Source: Carya illinoinensis
Taxonomy: Eukaryota; Streptophyta; Magnoliopsida; Fagales; Juglandaceae
Reading direction: 5' to 3'
DNA length: 64,000 bases
Assembly (NCBI RefSeq): GCF_018687715.1
Contig: NC_056758.1
Span: 41,015,467-41,079,466, forward strand
Under the pieces are notes generated by a model that made no database searches, was not told the origin of the DNA, and saw only the letters and a program-made list of their open reading frames with translations. Shown here in pieces: positions 1 to 13,131 of the stretch; within the stretch, counting starts at the first letter, position 1, and the number at the start of each line of letters is the position of its first letter. Both the position numbers and the translations under genes were made by a program.

Positions 1-83
1 TAGGTGTTATTGCCTTTTTATTAATCTGTGCTCTTCCATTCTGCATTGATAATGGATTAGATATTTCTTTTGGTCTCTTGTAG

Positions 84-375
84 GTGAAAATGCTGCGCTT
101 GCATGGATCCTATCAGCTTGATCAGATTGGTAATCGCGAGGTTTGATAAATTTCCTATGAGTAATTGAATTCGTCTTATGTTTTAATATATAAGAATGGG
201 TTTAATATATGTTTGAAAAAAAAGTCATCTTTATTAACAAAAAGTATGTCCTCATACAAACAGTGAGTTCTTTTTAATTGAAACATTGGAACTGATTAGG
301 AGGGCAAGGAGATGATAAATCCTTGATAAAGAAACTGCCAGATGAGTGTAACAGCCAAATGAATGAATGAATGAA

Positions 376-470
<95 letters not shown>

Positions 471-3400
471 ATATTAAATTTTTTGGTATCCCTTCTTTGG
501 GAGAATGTAGGGCAACACATTTACAAAATGCATCTTTAGTGGTTAAACTTCTGGAACAAAATGTAAACTACACTGTATTAGTAAATGCGCTTATCAAAAC
601 TTTGCAACATGCATAGTTTGTGTTGTTTCTCCATTTATATATTTCTTATTCAAACCAACAGAGGTAAATTCATGCCATATCAGTTCTTCCTCTAGAAGAT
701 TGTGATGCTGCAACAATTGAAACTTTACTGTGATTTATCTCATGCCTGGTCTGCATGTAATTAAACAGACAGAAAATGGATTGGTAGAAGCAGTGGCTGT
801 TCTTATTTCCAAAATGCCACGTTTGCGTCCCGAACTACAAGCTGGAACGTTAGGTGAATGCCATAGAGCCAAACCTGATTTTATCAAGGTATATTTGAGT
901 CTGCCAAAGATGAATTATTCTGTTTTTTGACATTTTTTTTCATATTTTTCTGTTTATATCCATGTATTATGTATGTATGTTTTTCATGACATAGGCTTGG
1001 GAGAAATGGAGGGCACATATTACTAAGCTGGACTGTAGTGCATACTGGGTTCGTTGTGATCATGACCAGACCCGGAAAGGTTTGAGGAATATGCTACAAA
1101 TCATGCTGGGAAACACAAACAGTCTTTGCACTGCAACGTGTCACTGGATGGAGTTATACATTGCTCACTTTCTATACATAAGGCCATTCACGGTGGTAAA
1201 GACTAATTATTTTCCACTGTGTCACTCAAATAGCTATTTTATTCTTCTTCTATCATCTCTTTGTTGTTAATTATGTATATCTGATTGCTGGAGTCTAAAG
1301 CAGCAAGTAATTCCTTTTTCTCAAATCAGGGTTTAGAAAGTATGTATAGCCTAGCCCGGAAATGCATGCAGTTAAAACCAATGACCATATCCCATAGGTT
1401 GATACAACTTCTGCTTGGAATTATTGGAGATAATACTGAGGTGAGTAACGTTGATCAGCTACTTGCAGTATCCTTTATACGTTATTTATATATTTTAACC
1501 TTTCCCACCCTCTTAAACTCTGTTGGACTTTTTGAAATGGTTCAGGTTGTCTTAGCTGAATGCTCCAGAGCATTTGGCCCTTGGTGAGCTGCTTAGTTAT
1601 CTTGTCTTTTTAATTTGCTTTATATGAAGCCATGCATTGGAGGTGCTATTTATTTTTTTTCACTGCAGTGTAATTTAAAGTTAAATTCATAGATTGCTAA
1701 AAACTAGTAAAACGTCAACGTCCTTCTGCTTTGTTTCTGCCATTCTTTAATGCAACTTTGTATGTCACTTATCACTAGGATGGTTGCACATGCTATAGAG
1801 TTGTTGGCTTCTGGGAGTGATCAAGCAGAGACTCTTCTTCGTGAAGAGCATTATAACTTGGGTGGAATCAGCATTGAAGAACTCCACCGACTTGTCTATG
1901 CTCAAGTTCTATCTTCGGATGCATTGACTTGGCAAGTGAGTGCAAACGACCGTACTGATAATTCCACTTCTGAAAGAAAATTTGATAAGAGTTAGGATGC
2001 TGATACTTTATTTTGATTCAGAATTTTCCATTCATGTTTTGGTTTCCAGGTTGGGGTCTTAGACTATGAAAAGAATGATTTAGTGATGCAAGTAGATGGT
2101 GACTTTTTAATTTCCGTTTTGAGTCACTTTTGTAATATTTTTCAAAACCGTAGGACCTTGGTTTCCTGATACTGAACAAATTATTTAGTAATCCAAACTG
2201 GCCGGTGGAAGCCATTTCCTCAGTTTGGTATGATGACACTATTAGTTTAGATTAATGTTTAACCAGCTAACAGTTTTCATATGAATTTTTTGGCATATCA
2301 AAATCATTATAATCAAAAAAGAAAATATATGGTGCTTTGAACCTCTACTGTATCTTGTACATTTGGATCACATGGTCGTTCAACCATAATGGCCATTTTG
2401 CTAGGCCATAGTTTCAGTTGATTTTCAATGCCATTCAAAGAGTCACTTACATGATTACTAGCTCGTGCCTTAGGAATATGAAGTTTATATTACTATTTAA
2501 AATATGAAGCTCATAGTTTTATGTATGGGCAGTTTTCACTCAACACCTTTATATATATGTGCATATATATGCTTGTTGATTTATGTTATATCATCTTGAG
2601 TATCCTTATACAGGTTGATGCTCTTATGTCTACAGATAGCTCCAATTTATTTGACATCATGCATAAAGCAGGGGATGGGTTTGTTAGAGATTCTATTGAG
2701 CAAGCAACCTGTTCAAGATGTTCAAATACTCCTTAAGGTTAATGGTCTCATATTTCGATGTATTATTTCTTGGATTTTAGAGTTCCATATTTTGATGGAT
2801 ATATTTGTGACTGATTTAGGTGGTTGCATTTATGTATGCAGGTCATAGAGATATGCCGTCTATACGAACTTGATAGTGTTAGTTCAAATATTATGAAGGT
2901 ATTTCTATTTGGCGTAGGATGCTTGTACTAGAAATACTCTGTTTGCCATGTTCGATCATTTAGACTACTCTGTTTAAGGAATACTCTGTTTGCCATGTTT
3001 GATCGTTTAGAATGGAAGTGGGTAAGGTCTTATGCATTCTTTTGTAGTCATTTTTCTCTAATAGAGTTTCCAGTAATTTCCTTATGCGGGTATTATCTTT
3101 AAAGATTTTTTTAATGTTTAGATTGCTGGAGTATACCACTGGAAGCATGGAAGGAAAGGTTCTGGAGTATTTTGGCTTCAGCAAGCTCGAGATGAAGTTC
3201 GTCTGAACAGGATTGCTCAGCAGTTGTTTGATTTTGTGGGGCAATCAATCTCTGATGAAAGTTTCAAGGTAATTGTTCTAAAATTGCATTAAGAGAAACA
3301 CGCTGAGGGTTTGTATTATATTGTTCTTTATAATCTATGTGACTTGAACATTCCACAAAACCATTAAGCCTAGGTTCTAAATTAACGTGTTTTGTGAAAC

Positions 3401-3910
3401 TTATTGTATATCATTTGCCAATACAGCAATGGGAAGGCTTGATTGAATTGTTGGGTTCTGAATCTAAGACTGCTGGAGGTCTCGAGTTTCTGCACAAGTA
3501 GGAACTCTCTCTTATCTACCTTTGAGTAATGAGTTTTCGTCATCATGTTTTGTTCAATCTTTTGTCGGTATTAACCCTGGATGCATTACAGGTACAGGGA
3601 TTTTAAAAAATCCCTTAAGCAGGTTAATGATGGAAAAACTACTGATGCCGCTCAGCAAGCTGTAGAATCTCTTATATCTGTATGTTTTACTTATCCTTTT
3701 TTGCCAAATTGATATAGCTGCTATCCTCAAAACAAAAGTTTTTTAATATAAAAATTTGAGAACTTATAATGTTAGGGCTCTTCCACATGAAACGTGCAAG
3801 GTTTGTTCTTTCAGCAAATCTTAAACTATCAAACTTATTAGTCCATCAAATACCGAGGATCCCATTTTGTGGTAGAATTTTTTGGGATCTGACTCATCTC
3901 CAATCAGAGG

Positions 3911-3941
<31 letters not shown>

Positions 3942-4637
3942 CGTGGGTTGTTTTTTTGGGTGGGGGGTGGGGGGGGGGGGGGGGTGTTTGTTTGAGGACA
4001 ACTTAATAAGTTATATATTTATTTTACTTAGAAAAAAATAGAGTTAGCTTGTTTCTTTTAAAAAAATTCCTGTGCAGTTATTCTAGCGTATTTTTTTGCT
4101 CATTCTATTGATGTGATTGGTTGTATATTAAAAAAATTAATGTAGCCAATCACATCAGTGGAGTGTGCAGGGAGTACGTAAAAGTGATTATATATGGCAT
4201 TACTCATAATTTCTTAACATGATTCTGCAGCTTATGAAAAACCCTTCTACACCTCAGCAATTTTGGCTGCCTATTCTGTATGACTCGGTAAGCTATTTTT
4301 TTTTTTTTTTTAATTACGAGTCACGACATGCACAAACATAAATTGTGGACTACGTTGAGAGAGGGTGGTTCTGGTAGTCCCATAACTTTGAAAAATAATG
4401 TTGACCTTAAGGTATAATCCACAAATGCCTGTATTATTGCAGTTGAAGCTGCTCAGTTGTCAAGAGCGCCCTCTGCTAAATGTCTCCGAGACCAACCTTT
4501 TGTTGAATAAACTGCAAGAGTTGTCCATGGCGAAGCTGAGACCAGACTTCATTGAAGCCGACCTGCCACCCCAGGCCTTAGGCTCTGTTAGGCTAGCTCT
4601 TGCTACAAATCTTGGACGTGCTATCGTGGAAGAATGA
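84..4637 (+). CDS. NUP85: Nuclear pore protein NUP85, C-terminal part (5' end outside window)
   Basis: NUP85 is a scaffold nucleoporin of the Nup107-160 (Y) complex, which forms the outer rings of the nuclear pore. Twelve exons can be joined in frame with GT-AG borders: 84-140, 769-888, 995-1195, 1330-1440, 1546-1583, 1779-1935, 2636-2737, 2842-2898, 3122-3268, 3427-3497 joined to 3592-3679 through a split AAG codon, 4231-4287 and 4443-4637. Together they give 466 residues and a TGA stop. Recognisable stretches are KMLRLHGSYQLDQ, MYSLARKCMQLKP, NLGGISIEELHRLVYAQVL and the C-terminal VRLALATNLGRAIVEE, all typical of the plant family. The plant protein is a little over 700 residues, so roughly the N-terminal third lies to the left of the window. 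The visible part is alpha-helical solenoid without catalytic residues. No frameshift or premature stop is seen. It is tail-to-tail with the DUF810 gene. Confidence 0.93.
357..469. repeat. (GAAT)n/(GA)n microsatellite in a NUP85 intron
   Basis: A few GAAT units run into about 44 uninterrupted GA units (381-469) inside the intron between the first two visible NUP85 exons. On the opposite strand it reads as a Ser-Leu repeat, which is not a gene. Confidence 0.95.
2933..3011 (+). repeat. Short tandem duplication in a NUP85 intron
   Basis: About 32 bp beginning AATACTCTGTTTGCCATG occurs at 2933-2964 and again at 2980-3011 with two differences. It lies wholly within the intron after exon 2842-2898 and does not affect coding. 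Confidence 0.8.
3913..3987 (+). repeat. Poly-T followed by poly-G tract in a NUP85 intron
   Basis: A run of about 26 T is followed by a short GT-rich linker and a G-rich run with about 17 consecutive G on the transcribed strand. It lies in the intron between exons 3592-3679 and 4231-4287. Such runs are prone to length error in assembly and could form a G-quadruplex in the pre-mRNA. Confidence 0.9.
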
Positions 4638-5745
4638 TGAAGTCTACTTCTGGCATAACTAGTTTGCCATCGGTGCACCGGGGTGGTGCTGCCTGGACAG
4701 CACGAACTGTTTCAATGGGTGTCCCGCTATTTGTAATTATGATAGCAGTCTAACTGACAGTTTGGAGAAGCTGAAGATTGATGTCTTTGCTCTGGGAAAG
4801 GGTGCGTGACTGCTGTAAACTTTCATGATCACCCTAGTTATCCACGTTACAGTGGAAACGGCAGTTAAGAATGACTACGATTATAACCCAGAGAAAACGG
4901 GCCACCAGCAGGGGATAAATGATAGAAGAGGGTATTAGATTTTTCTGCCTTGATGTTTATCTATAACCTTTTGTGTGCACCATTAGGGTCAATCTGCTTA
5001 TTCATCTATCATTATTTAAAACGGACTGTCTTTGGCATTTTTGCCATATACTCTGGTTGAAGATATGATTGGTGCGTAAAGTAGAGAGTAATCTAATTAT
5101 GAAAGAATTCTCCTGCACTTGTTTGTTTGAACAAAACTAATATACGGTCCACGCAGGCGAGAAACACGCGCATGCTGTATGTGTGACAAATATGAATGCA
5201 ATTAACAGCAGCAGGCCTCGCAATGCAAGTTAATAACATATACCAGTACTGGCACAAGCAAGATAATGCAATGTTATGCCTTAATTGTCAGTAAGACATA
5301 ACATAGCATTCAACCAAGAGGGGGCGAATAACAAAGAATGTGAGCTGTTTAGCTGGAGCGAAGGAAACTAGAGAAATAGAAGAAAACAGAGCACCGCAAT
5401 ATGCAGTTTGGAATTAGTATAGGAATCTCTCGAATTTATATGATGAAAATGAATTAACAAAGAATACGATTCACCTTCCCTGCACAGACATGCCTCAGGA
5501 GCCTTGCACCCTTTGTCTCAACTCGTGCCTTAGATTGACCTAATGAGCACACTTGCGATATTAATATACAATAATACAAAACTCCCTGCAACTTCTCAAG
5601 GCAACTGATGCTCAACGAAGCTTGAAATAAAGAGCCCGCTGCTTTGGCTATTTTACTAAATACATGCAGAACTACGGGATGTTCTGCAAATTCTGAATGA
5701 ATGCAAGAATAGCTTTCCCTGCCCAGACACCACACCTTGCGTTTC
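4638..5745. other. Convergent intergenic region (3' UTRs of NUP85 and the DUF810 gene)
   Basis: No supported coding region. The stretch must hold the 3' untranslated ends of both convergent genes. Open frames here are short and resemble no known family. Confidence 0.7.
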
Positions 5746-8227
5746 TTATAGTTTTATCGGCAAATTATACGCCTTCTTTAAAAAATTTGAGGCTGTTTCA
5801 TCATTCCTGTAGCATAAAATGCGTAGAAGTGTGTTTGGTTCGGTTGGGTTCCATTGCCCAGAAGTTGGAGGTAATGGAAGTCTGGACCTGGCAGAGGAGC
5901 CATATGTCTCCAGGGTTACACGTCTGAACCGCTGAATGAGGCTCTCAGTATCAGTTCGTAAGAGTGGAAGTACACCTCTCACTGCAGTAGAAAACTTGTC
6001 TATCAACTCAGAAGATAAGCCATCCCCATTCGCCCAGAATAGATCTTTAAGGGATTTGAAATCATCTTCAATTATCTGAGAGTCTTGCTGGGAGAAAGCA
6101 CGGGAGGGGCCTCCAGCAAGCAATACCAGCAAGAACCCATCAAAGGAAGCTGTCATTATGTTGGTTATAATCTGTGTCCGAACTCTTTCGTGCACAGTGT
6201 CTGTAATGATCATTAAGTTTTTCTCAAGCTCCTGAAGGAAAGAATCAATTCTAGAAGAAGATGGATCTCTAACATATAAACCATCCCATAAAACATGACT
6301 TAGATCACGGAAGACGATTCTGTAAGCCACTGCCTCGCAGAGTTGCTGAGTTACTTCCACACAAGCAGCTGGAGAGAGCTCAAATTTCTTCCCTGAACTG
6401 TTTGAAAAGTCCTCTGCATGAGCAGACCCTGAGTTTCTGAGACGAGTGATTATCCTCTTCTCCATTGCATCCAACTCACTCCAAATTCTTTGCAAGGTGT
6501 TTATACGAACACACAGCTGCAATGTCCCAAAGGAGTTATCCCCATTCATTGTTGCAACCTGAGGATTCCTCTTCTGAGAATTTGGAGATTTTTCCTTCTT
6601 CTTCCCAAAGCGTCGGAACTTCGAATCTGTGGTACATCTGGTCAAAGCTGGCATGGTGGGAATAAATGTATTCCGTGATCCTGTGTTTCCAAAAAGAATA
6701 GTGTCACATCAGAGATACCACAACCTGAAATCATTTGCTCATAATTTGCTATTTCTGAAAAAATTTACCACAGCCTGATTTTGCCTTGGTTATGTAATAT
6801 TTAAGGCATCTGTCGAGACCAGCCATCAAGTCAGGAAGCAATGCAGGGTGCATAGGTATTGGCAACTGAAAAAATGCATCCAAATTTTCATCTAGAATGC
6901 GCAAAACTTCGATAGCAGATGGAGCATATCCCTCTTGATTTGCCCGGGGATTCCAGACCTAAATATCATAATGAACAGATCAAGAAAAGAAGATAAGGAT
7001 AGTTGTTTCATTGGTCAATGGTCCTTGGACAAAATGTCACTCTCCCCCCACTAGGGCTGTAGGGTGAGATCAAGAAGTTGATACCATGTGGGTGCATGGG
7101 CTATGTACTTACCTCTATAATGCCAATTTTTCATCTCATGATAAACAAAAAATAAGGTTTATACTTGTGTCTATGCATATAAAAACCAATACATAAGCTT
7201 TTTGCTTATACTACGTTGAATGATTTTCTTTTTTGAGAAGGTTTTGAACGAAAAAAATGGCTAAAGAGATACTGTCTGGTTAAGAAAAATCTTGAGAATT
7301 TTATTTTTTTAAAATGCATTGTTTATTGGGTTTTGTGAATGTGGGTAGGAAAATTTGAGTAATTTTTTTTCTGAAATACATTTTGGTTTGGGGCTGCTGT
7401 TTCGGTTTTTTTTTTTTAATTAATTAGTTAATTATTATTATTATTATTTTAACCTTACATTGAAATCTAGGCAAATAATTAGATTAAAAGTTGAAAAATT
7501 TAAATATAATTTCTTTTTAGATTAAAAGATGTTTGGATCGAAGTTCGAAAATTCTGGCAAAAAAAAAAAAAAATTGTGGCCTTCCTACCCAACTACAACA
7601 CATTTGCCCATTAGCCCCAAAAAGGATCCAGTATAATTAGCCATGCTAGAAACCCACAAATGGAATTGCAACAACAGTGTACAAATTCTTGAATATAAAA
7701 GGATTGCACACCTCTTGTTGCAGATTCCTATCAATCCATTCCTTCAATCCGTCTAATCTTGTTTTGATCCACCCTTTCACCAGATTGGCAATTGCAGATT
7801 CAGCTTCATAGGGAGGCATCTCGCGGATTATTGCCTTCCCTCCATCATCACTGTCCACAGAATCTTCCACTGCTATCTGCACTAGATCTTTCTCTAGCTT
7901 ATCTGCAGCTATCAACACTTGCACTGCATCTGGGGTCAACTCCATTATACCCGATATGAATTGTTTCATCTCATTCCCATAGCAAGTATGAAGGGTGGCC
8001 ACAGCCACACTAGCCGCAAAAGGATGCCATCTTTTCAGTATTGGACTGAACACCTGCTTCTCATTAATTGCTAGATCCCCAACATCCTTGGCAAGGATGG
8101 CAAGGACAGGAAGAGGATTTGGCTGGTTTTTGGATGCTCTTCTGCTTGAGTCTGCCTTTTCCATCCGCTATATAATAAGTCAAACGCATTTCAGGTGATA
8201 CATCCAACCAAAAGAGAACAACATCCC

Positions 8228-8299
<72 letters not shown>

Positions 8300-11131
8300 C
8301 AAAAACTATCAAATCTAGTGCAAAAATATGAGGAATAAAAATATTTAGAAACAGATGAAGATAACACCACTTCTCACAACTATAAAATTTGGACCATCCA
8401 AGCCCAAATTCATTGTCTGGCTGGGCTTAGGTTGAGTTCAAGCTCATATTGAACATACATATAGATGTATTCAACTGACATAGGACAACTCAGATTACTT
8501 GAATACTAGTAACAAAAACAAATTAGACGAGTCAAGCATATCATATATGTTCATTGGTGACATGGATGGAAAAGAATGGAGAAACTGACATAATAAAGGG
8601 GGTTTCTTACCATATCCCAAAATGAATGTTCTTTATTCTAGATTTTATTACTTATGAAAAAAAGAAAGGAAATATAGACATTTAGGACATCGATATCGTC
8701 GAGTATCTTGCAAATTTTTATTTTTTTACACCTCCATTAATCGCCCAAAGCATTATTATGGCCGTGTAATTAACATGTCGATCTGAAAATGAAATAATGT
8801 ATGCCCCACTTTATCAAAAGCTAATTTTTGAGATGTCTACATAATGCGTCTTACACGTTGTAACTGCCTTGCATCAGATTCCCATTTTAACCAATTAAAT
8901 GTAGATAAATGTGTGTATATTAACAATGCAAAATCCCCTCAATCTTGCATTCATACCCTCTTACCAAAGAAAATAAAAGCTAGATGCAGATAGTATGCAC
9001 TTGCCTGAGCAAAAGCTGTGCGCAATGATGACCTGATGTAAGTATCGATCCTGTTCCGAGCAACATCAACTTCACCCTTTCTCCTCTTGCGATACTCATT
9101 AGATATATCTTCAACCAAAATCTTGGCAGATGATACCCCCAGAGAAACAATTCCCTGCATGGTATCAATATTTCCACTATCAAAAGTGTCATGATATGCA
9201 AGGAGCCTTTTCTCCGCCCACCCCAAAATCGAACTCAATGTAGAACTCAAGGTCTTGGAGTACTCTGGATCCTTTGTTGTTTTTGCATCTTTTGCAACTT
9301 CTACAAGCTGACTATCAGCCGCGTACAGAAGATCCATCTGAACTTGGCCAGTTGCAACGAAGCGATGAAATAAAACCCATGTGAAGCAAATGTTATGGAA
9401 CATCTGGTTCATTCCAAGAATTCCCCACGTCTTCTTAATGTGTTCCATTAGCTCATCAACCTCGTCGATTATGGATGATTCGTCATTAGCATCAAAGCAA
9501 GCTTCTAGAAGCATTTCATAGAGCCGGAGATTCAGTGGAAAACCATCTGCCCAGTGGCATGAATCATAGAGAGACCCATCAGATGATCTGCTAGCAAGAG
9601 CCATAACAGTGCTACGGAGAATTTGCATAGATTCATTATTCTTCCCAGTTTCAATGGGTCTATCCAAAGCCCCTCGAATAATTTGCTGCAGTCGGTGTGC
9701 AGTAGAAACCGACTTATCTAGTGGTGTGTGAGGATGCAACAGGAGACCAGCCTCAAGAACTTTCAGGGTTCTCTTCTGCCATGCATCATATTCTTGTTGA
9801 TCAGGAAAGTCTGAAAGTTTGAGCTGCTGTAATAGCTCTAGTGGGACTACCACTGACTCAATTCGCCTTCCAACCTGACATAAGAGCACGATGACAAGGC
9901 CTTGATAAGTCGACCATGCTTTATCAAACAAAAGAACTCTCTTGTAGTAAAATATTGTCTATGGATCGAGGAAGTACTGACAAAACTCAAATTTCCGAAA
10001 GTAGTCAGTAGTTGTTTTGGCAACCCTTGGACACAAACTCAAGATTCAGATAATTAATACACGATACGAAAGGGAATTTGTATTTTCATTCCAATTTAAT
10101 CCAGCATAATTTCATAAACGGGATTTTTCACAAGTACAAGACGTTTACGCTCTAGCCATTTGGAGGTTTGGGGTGGTGGGGATGCAGAGGAAAAGAAAAG
10201 AGAAAGATATTATTGTTTCTGCGAATACTCGTAACTTCAACTATGGTCCATATCTACATCAACATCTTCAAGCGCCAGTCTCGATTGGATCGAACAAAAC
10301 TATTACAAAGACAATAGTAAAAATATAATAGTCAAGACATTTCAATTCACCAACGCCGATCAACGAAAAATTGAACCCGACAACAACAACAACAAAAAAA
10401 AAAAAACGAATTTGAACAAAACATAAAATCGAGCAGCAGCATTCCACCATCGCCGTAATTTCTCCTAGCAAACTCCTCTAAAAAAATATAGAAACAGAAA
10501 CCGGAGATTGAAATAAGCAGACGCACCATAACCATATCGACATTGAACGAAATCAAATGCAAATGAAAACAACATTACTATAATGTGCGTGCATGTGTGG
10601 TGTGAATTTTAGAATAAAATAGAATGGCGACCGTGGAATTGAGCAGACCTGTCCAGCAGCGATCCTCAGAAGAGCTCGCCTGACTCTGGAATCCATGGTC
10701 TCCGAGACACCCATTTGAGTCATCATGAGCTCCCCAACCGTCAAAGATCTCCTGGGCTTTCCCTGACCGGAACCGGAACCTGGGCTCTTCTTGGAGGGCG
10801 AATTGAGTCCAAAAGCCTTCTTTACCTTGCTGGCAGCAGTGGAGGTGAGGGATCGTTGTAACCCAGGGGAGCTGGGGGAGGGGTGAGTGGAAGAGTCCGA
10901 ATTGGGGATGTAGGTGAGGGGCTTCCCGGAGGAGGTGCGGCAGGCAGCAACAAAGATCTCGTAGGCGGTGAGACGGAGGTCGGAATCGGTGAGTTGGGAA
11001 GCGAGTAGACCGAGTGGGGAAGGGAGATTAGTGGTAGTAGCCCTGTTGGGAAATGTAGGCGCTGGAGGTGGTGAGGATGTTGTCTCCCTCTTGGAGTGTC
11101 CCAGAGACAGTTCTCTGAAGAGGTGAGCCAT
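5746..11131 (-). CDS. Munc13-like DUF810 protein (protein unc-13 homolog, PATROL1 superfamily)
   Basis: Five exons in transcript order, 11131-10649, 9874-9005, 8167-7712, 6958-6769 and 6680-5746, give a complete 977-residue protein. The N-terminus MAHLFRELSLGHSKRE and the low-complexity Pro/Ser region (about residues 15-135) match the roughly 950-990-residue subfamily that includes Arabidopsis At2g25800 and At2g20010, rather than PATROL1 itself (about 1,100 residues). Landmarks are RRALLRIAAGQVGRRIES (150-170), CHWADGFPLNLRLYE, ILGWAEKRLLAYHDTF, SPILKRWHPFAA, and an MHD2-like C-terminal region (about 825-935) containing LVLLAGGPSRAFSQQDSQ. The end is LKKAYNLPIKL. Family knowledge: MUN/MHD proteins act in vesicle tethering and exocytosis, and PATROL1 helps deliver the plasma-membrane H+-ATPase. 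A role for this paralogue is inference. Intron 2 has a GC donor (9003-9004); the others are GT-AG. All frames are open. Confidence 0.93.
8168..9004 (-). other. GC-AG intron of the DUF810 gene
   Basis: On the minus strand the donor reads CAG|GCAAGT and the acceptor reads ATATAG|CGG. Joining GCT CAG to CGG ATG gives LRTAFAQ-RMEKADSSRR, which keeps frame and matches the family. The nearest GT lies 4 nt further on and would break the frame. AG|GCAAGT is the usual strong context for GC donors. Confidence 0.88.
8229..8297 (-). repeat. (C)36-(A)n-(CA)n tract; poly-G on the transcript strand
   Basis: Thirty-six consecutive C (8229-8264) are followed by about 18 A and a short CA repeat. In the DUF810 transcript this is (TG)n, then poly-T, then G36, ending about 61 nt before the 3' splice site of the GC-AG intron. 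Confidence 0.95.
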
Positions 11132-11613
11132 TGTTCAGACTTCACAAGAGAGCGAGAATGAAAGGGTGAGGATAATCCACTCTAGAGAAGGTAAACTCTA
11201 GAAAGAAAACTCTCAAGTGCAGACAGAGATTACGTGTTTGCTAACTGTAGCGAGGATGAAAAACAGTGAGTTGAATTCCTCTCAGGTTGGTTCTGCTTGC
11301 TTTGGGTTGGTTGTCGGCAATCATCAGGTAGCTTGTCATTTTCCTTATGGAGTTTATCAGTTCACGCAAAGGTTAAAAGGGGAGGTTTCTCTTTGCTCTG
11401 GGAATGATTTGAATAAACACATAGTTTTTAGCACCGATTGGCAAAAAATAATTCAATTCAATTACATGATAATTAGACGAGCCAAGAGACGGGTCCGATG
11501 AGAGTAATAAAAGAGGGTTTTTTATTTTTATTTTTTTATACAGTTAAATATTTTTTAAAAATAAAATTACAATATTATTAAAAAATATTTTTTTAATTAT
11601 TAAGTAAAAAAAA

Positions 11614-11941
11614 GTGTTGGGACTCAACTTATCTCATAAAATCAATTTAATAAGAAATGACTGCTCATTCTTTATAAATATGTCTAAAGCTTTGTTTACA
11701 GACAATATAGGATTATTCATCAACACCTTTCATCACGAGTATATCAATATTTTTACTGGTTCTTATCACTGGTTAAGTAGTGTGGATTCACATTCGTCCT
11801 GTGACATGTTCTAATACTATGAATAAATTTATGAACCTAACCTATCTTATAAAACTAGTTTAATAAAAGAGAGTTGCTCATTTTTTATAAATATATATCT
11901 AAGATCTTGTCTATAAATAATGTAAAATTATTCCTCAACAA
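11614..11941 (-). mobile_element. TRIM (terminal-repeat retrotransposon in miniature)
   Basis: Two similar direct copies of about 110-122 bp lie at 11614-11725 and 11820-11941. Read on the minus strand each begins TGTTGA(T/G)GAATAAT. The inner sequence next to the first LTR, TAGTATTAGAAC, is a decayed initiator-Met primer-binding site (consensus TGGTATCAGAGC). A short purine run (GATGAAAGG) precedes the second LTR. The internal part is under 100 bp and codes for nothing. The same family forms the outer layer of the nested complex at 29270-37313, in opposite orientation. I could not find a clear target-site duplication. Confidence 0.72.
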
Positions 11942-13131
11942 TCAAAATCCAAATGTGGTGAGAGTAATATTTTTCTAATTAGGTTAATGTAGTGCCATGG
12001 TTCCAAGGCAAAAAACAAAAAGAAGAGAAATAAAGAACAAATAACAGGTGATGTGGTGTTTCAGTTTGTCTAGGTATTAATTTAAATGTGATGCAATGAT
12101 ACATACATGCCAACTCTTTAATTGTCTTTCTAGTGAGTGACATTACCAATTGATTTGCTTGTTCATAGTTGTCCATGAAATTAAAATATGGAAGGAAAAC
12201 ATGAAATCCGGTGCATTCCTATTTTGTTGCTGCCACGTGATCAAATAATTTAGGCGGTAGAGAATTTGTTTGAACGATGAAATGAAATGATAAATTTATA
12301 AAATAATAATAAAATTATTTAAGTTCAAATGTTTTATGAAGTTTTAAAAAATAAAGATAAAAAATTAAATAAAAATATTATAATTAACCTATTATTAGAA
12401 TATAATTATTTTAGATTATTTTTATTTTAAAATTTTAATAAGTGAATTATTTTTTGTATTTTATTTAAAAATTTAAAAAAATTATAGTAATTAGAGAATA
12501 ATTAAATAAAAACTTAAAAATAAAAAAAAAATATTTATATTTAGATTTTGAGAAGGCAATGCCACATGGGCCGATCACGGAATCTTGCCAACTGTAAGTA
12601 ATCCAGGAAATGAAATGCAAATCAGAATGTGCAGTCATTGGAAACTCCAAACTAGGATACGCAGTAATTATCGGGAACTTCCGTACGTTTTTTCATTTAA
12701 GTTAAAAAAGATGGACGTTCGAGATTAATAAGGACCCGCAATGGAAACCAACGGGCGGGCGTTCCGTATACTGCGATGGATAAGAGGATAGCCTCTCCTT
12801 TATTCCCGTACCAAACCTAGGCAATATGCAGAGATCGATCCAACGCAAGCTCTTCTCCTAACCCCTTGGTAAAGTATGTTACAGGCAACCGCTTCAGAAC
12901 CCCACACACTCTCTCTCTCTGTCTCTGTGTGTGTGTTAGCTCGATTAACCTTCTCTAATAAGACGCACTTCTCTAATAGGAGGCATGTATACGCTCCGGT
13001 CAAGGAATGCTTTTTGTAAGTCTTTAAGCTCTGACAAGTGTAAACATTACTGGGGTTTTATATTTTAATTCGCTTTCTGTTCGTAATTTTTGGAAGTTTG
13101 ATTTCGAGGACAAAGGACACAATTTTGGGTT
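11942..13131. other. AT-rich spacer and F-box gene leader
   Basis: The stretch 12240-12540 is extremely AT-rich with interrupted foldback potential and may be a decayed MITE. The region 12900-12940 carries CT and GT repeats typical of plant 5' leaders. No gene is supported between the DUF810 start and the F-box start, which are arranged head to head. Confidence 0.6.

Noticed and set aside
296..520. Open frame rich in Ser-Leu over the GA microsatellite
   Set aside because: It is the opposite-strand reading of a dinucleotide repeat within a NUP85 intron.
5454..5735. A 93-codon minus-strand frame after the DUF810 stop
   Set aside because: It is probably 3' UTR; the protein already ends at the family's usual C-terminus.
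8951..9004. Extension of DUF810 exon 2 to the end of its open frame
   Set aside because: The extra residues do not belong to the family, and splicing at the GC donor restores the conserved sequence.
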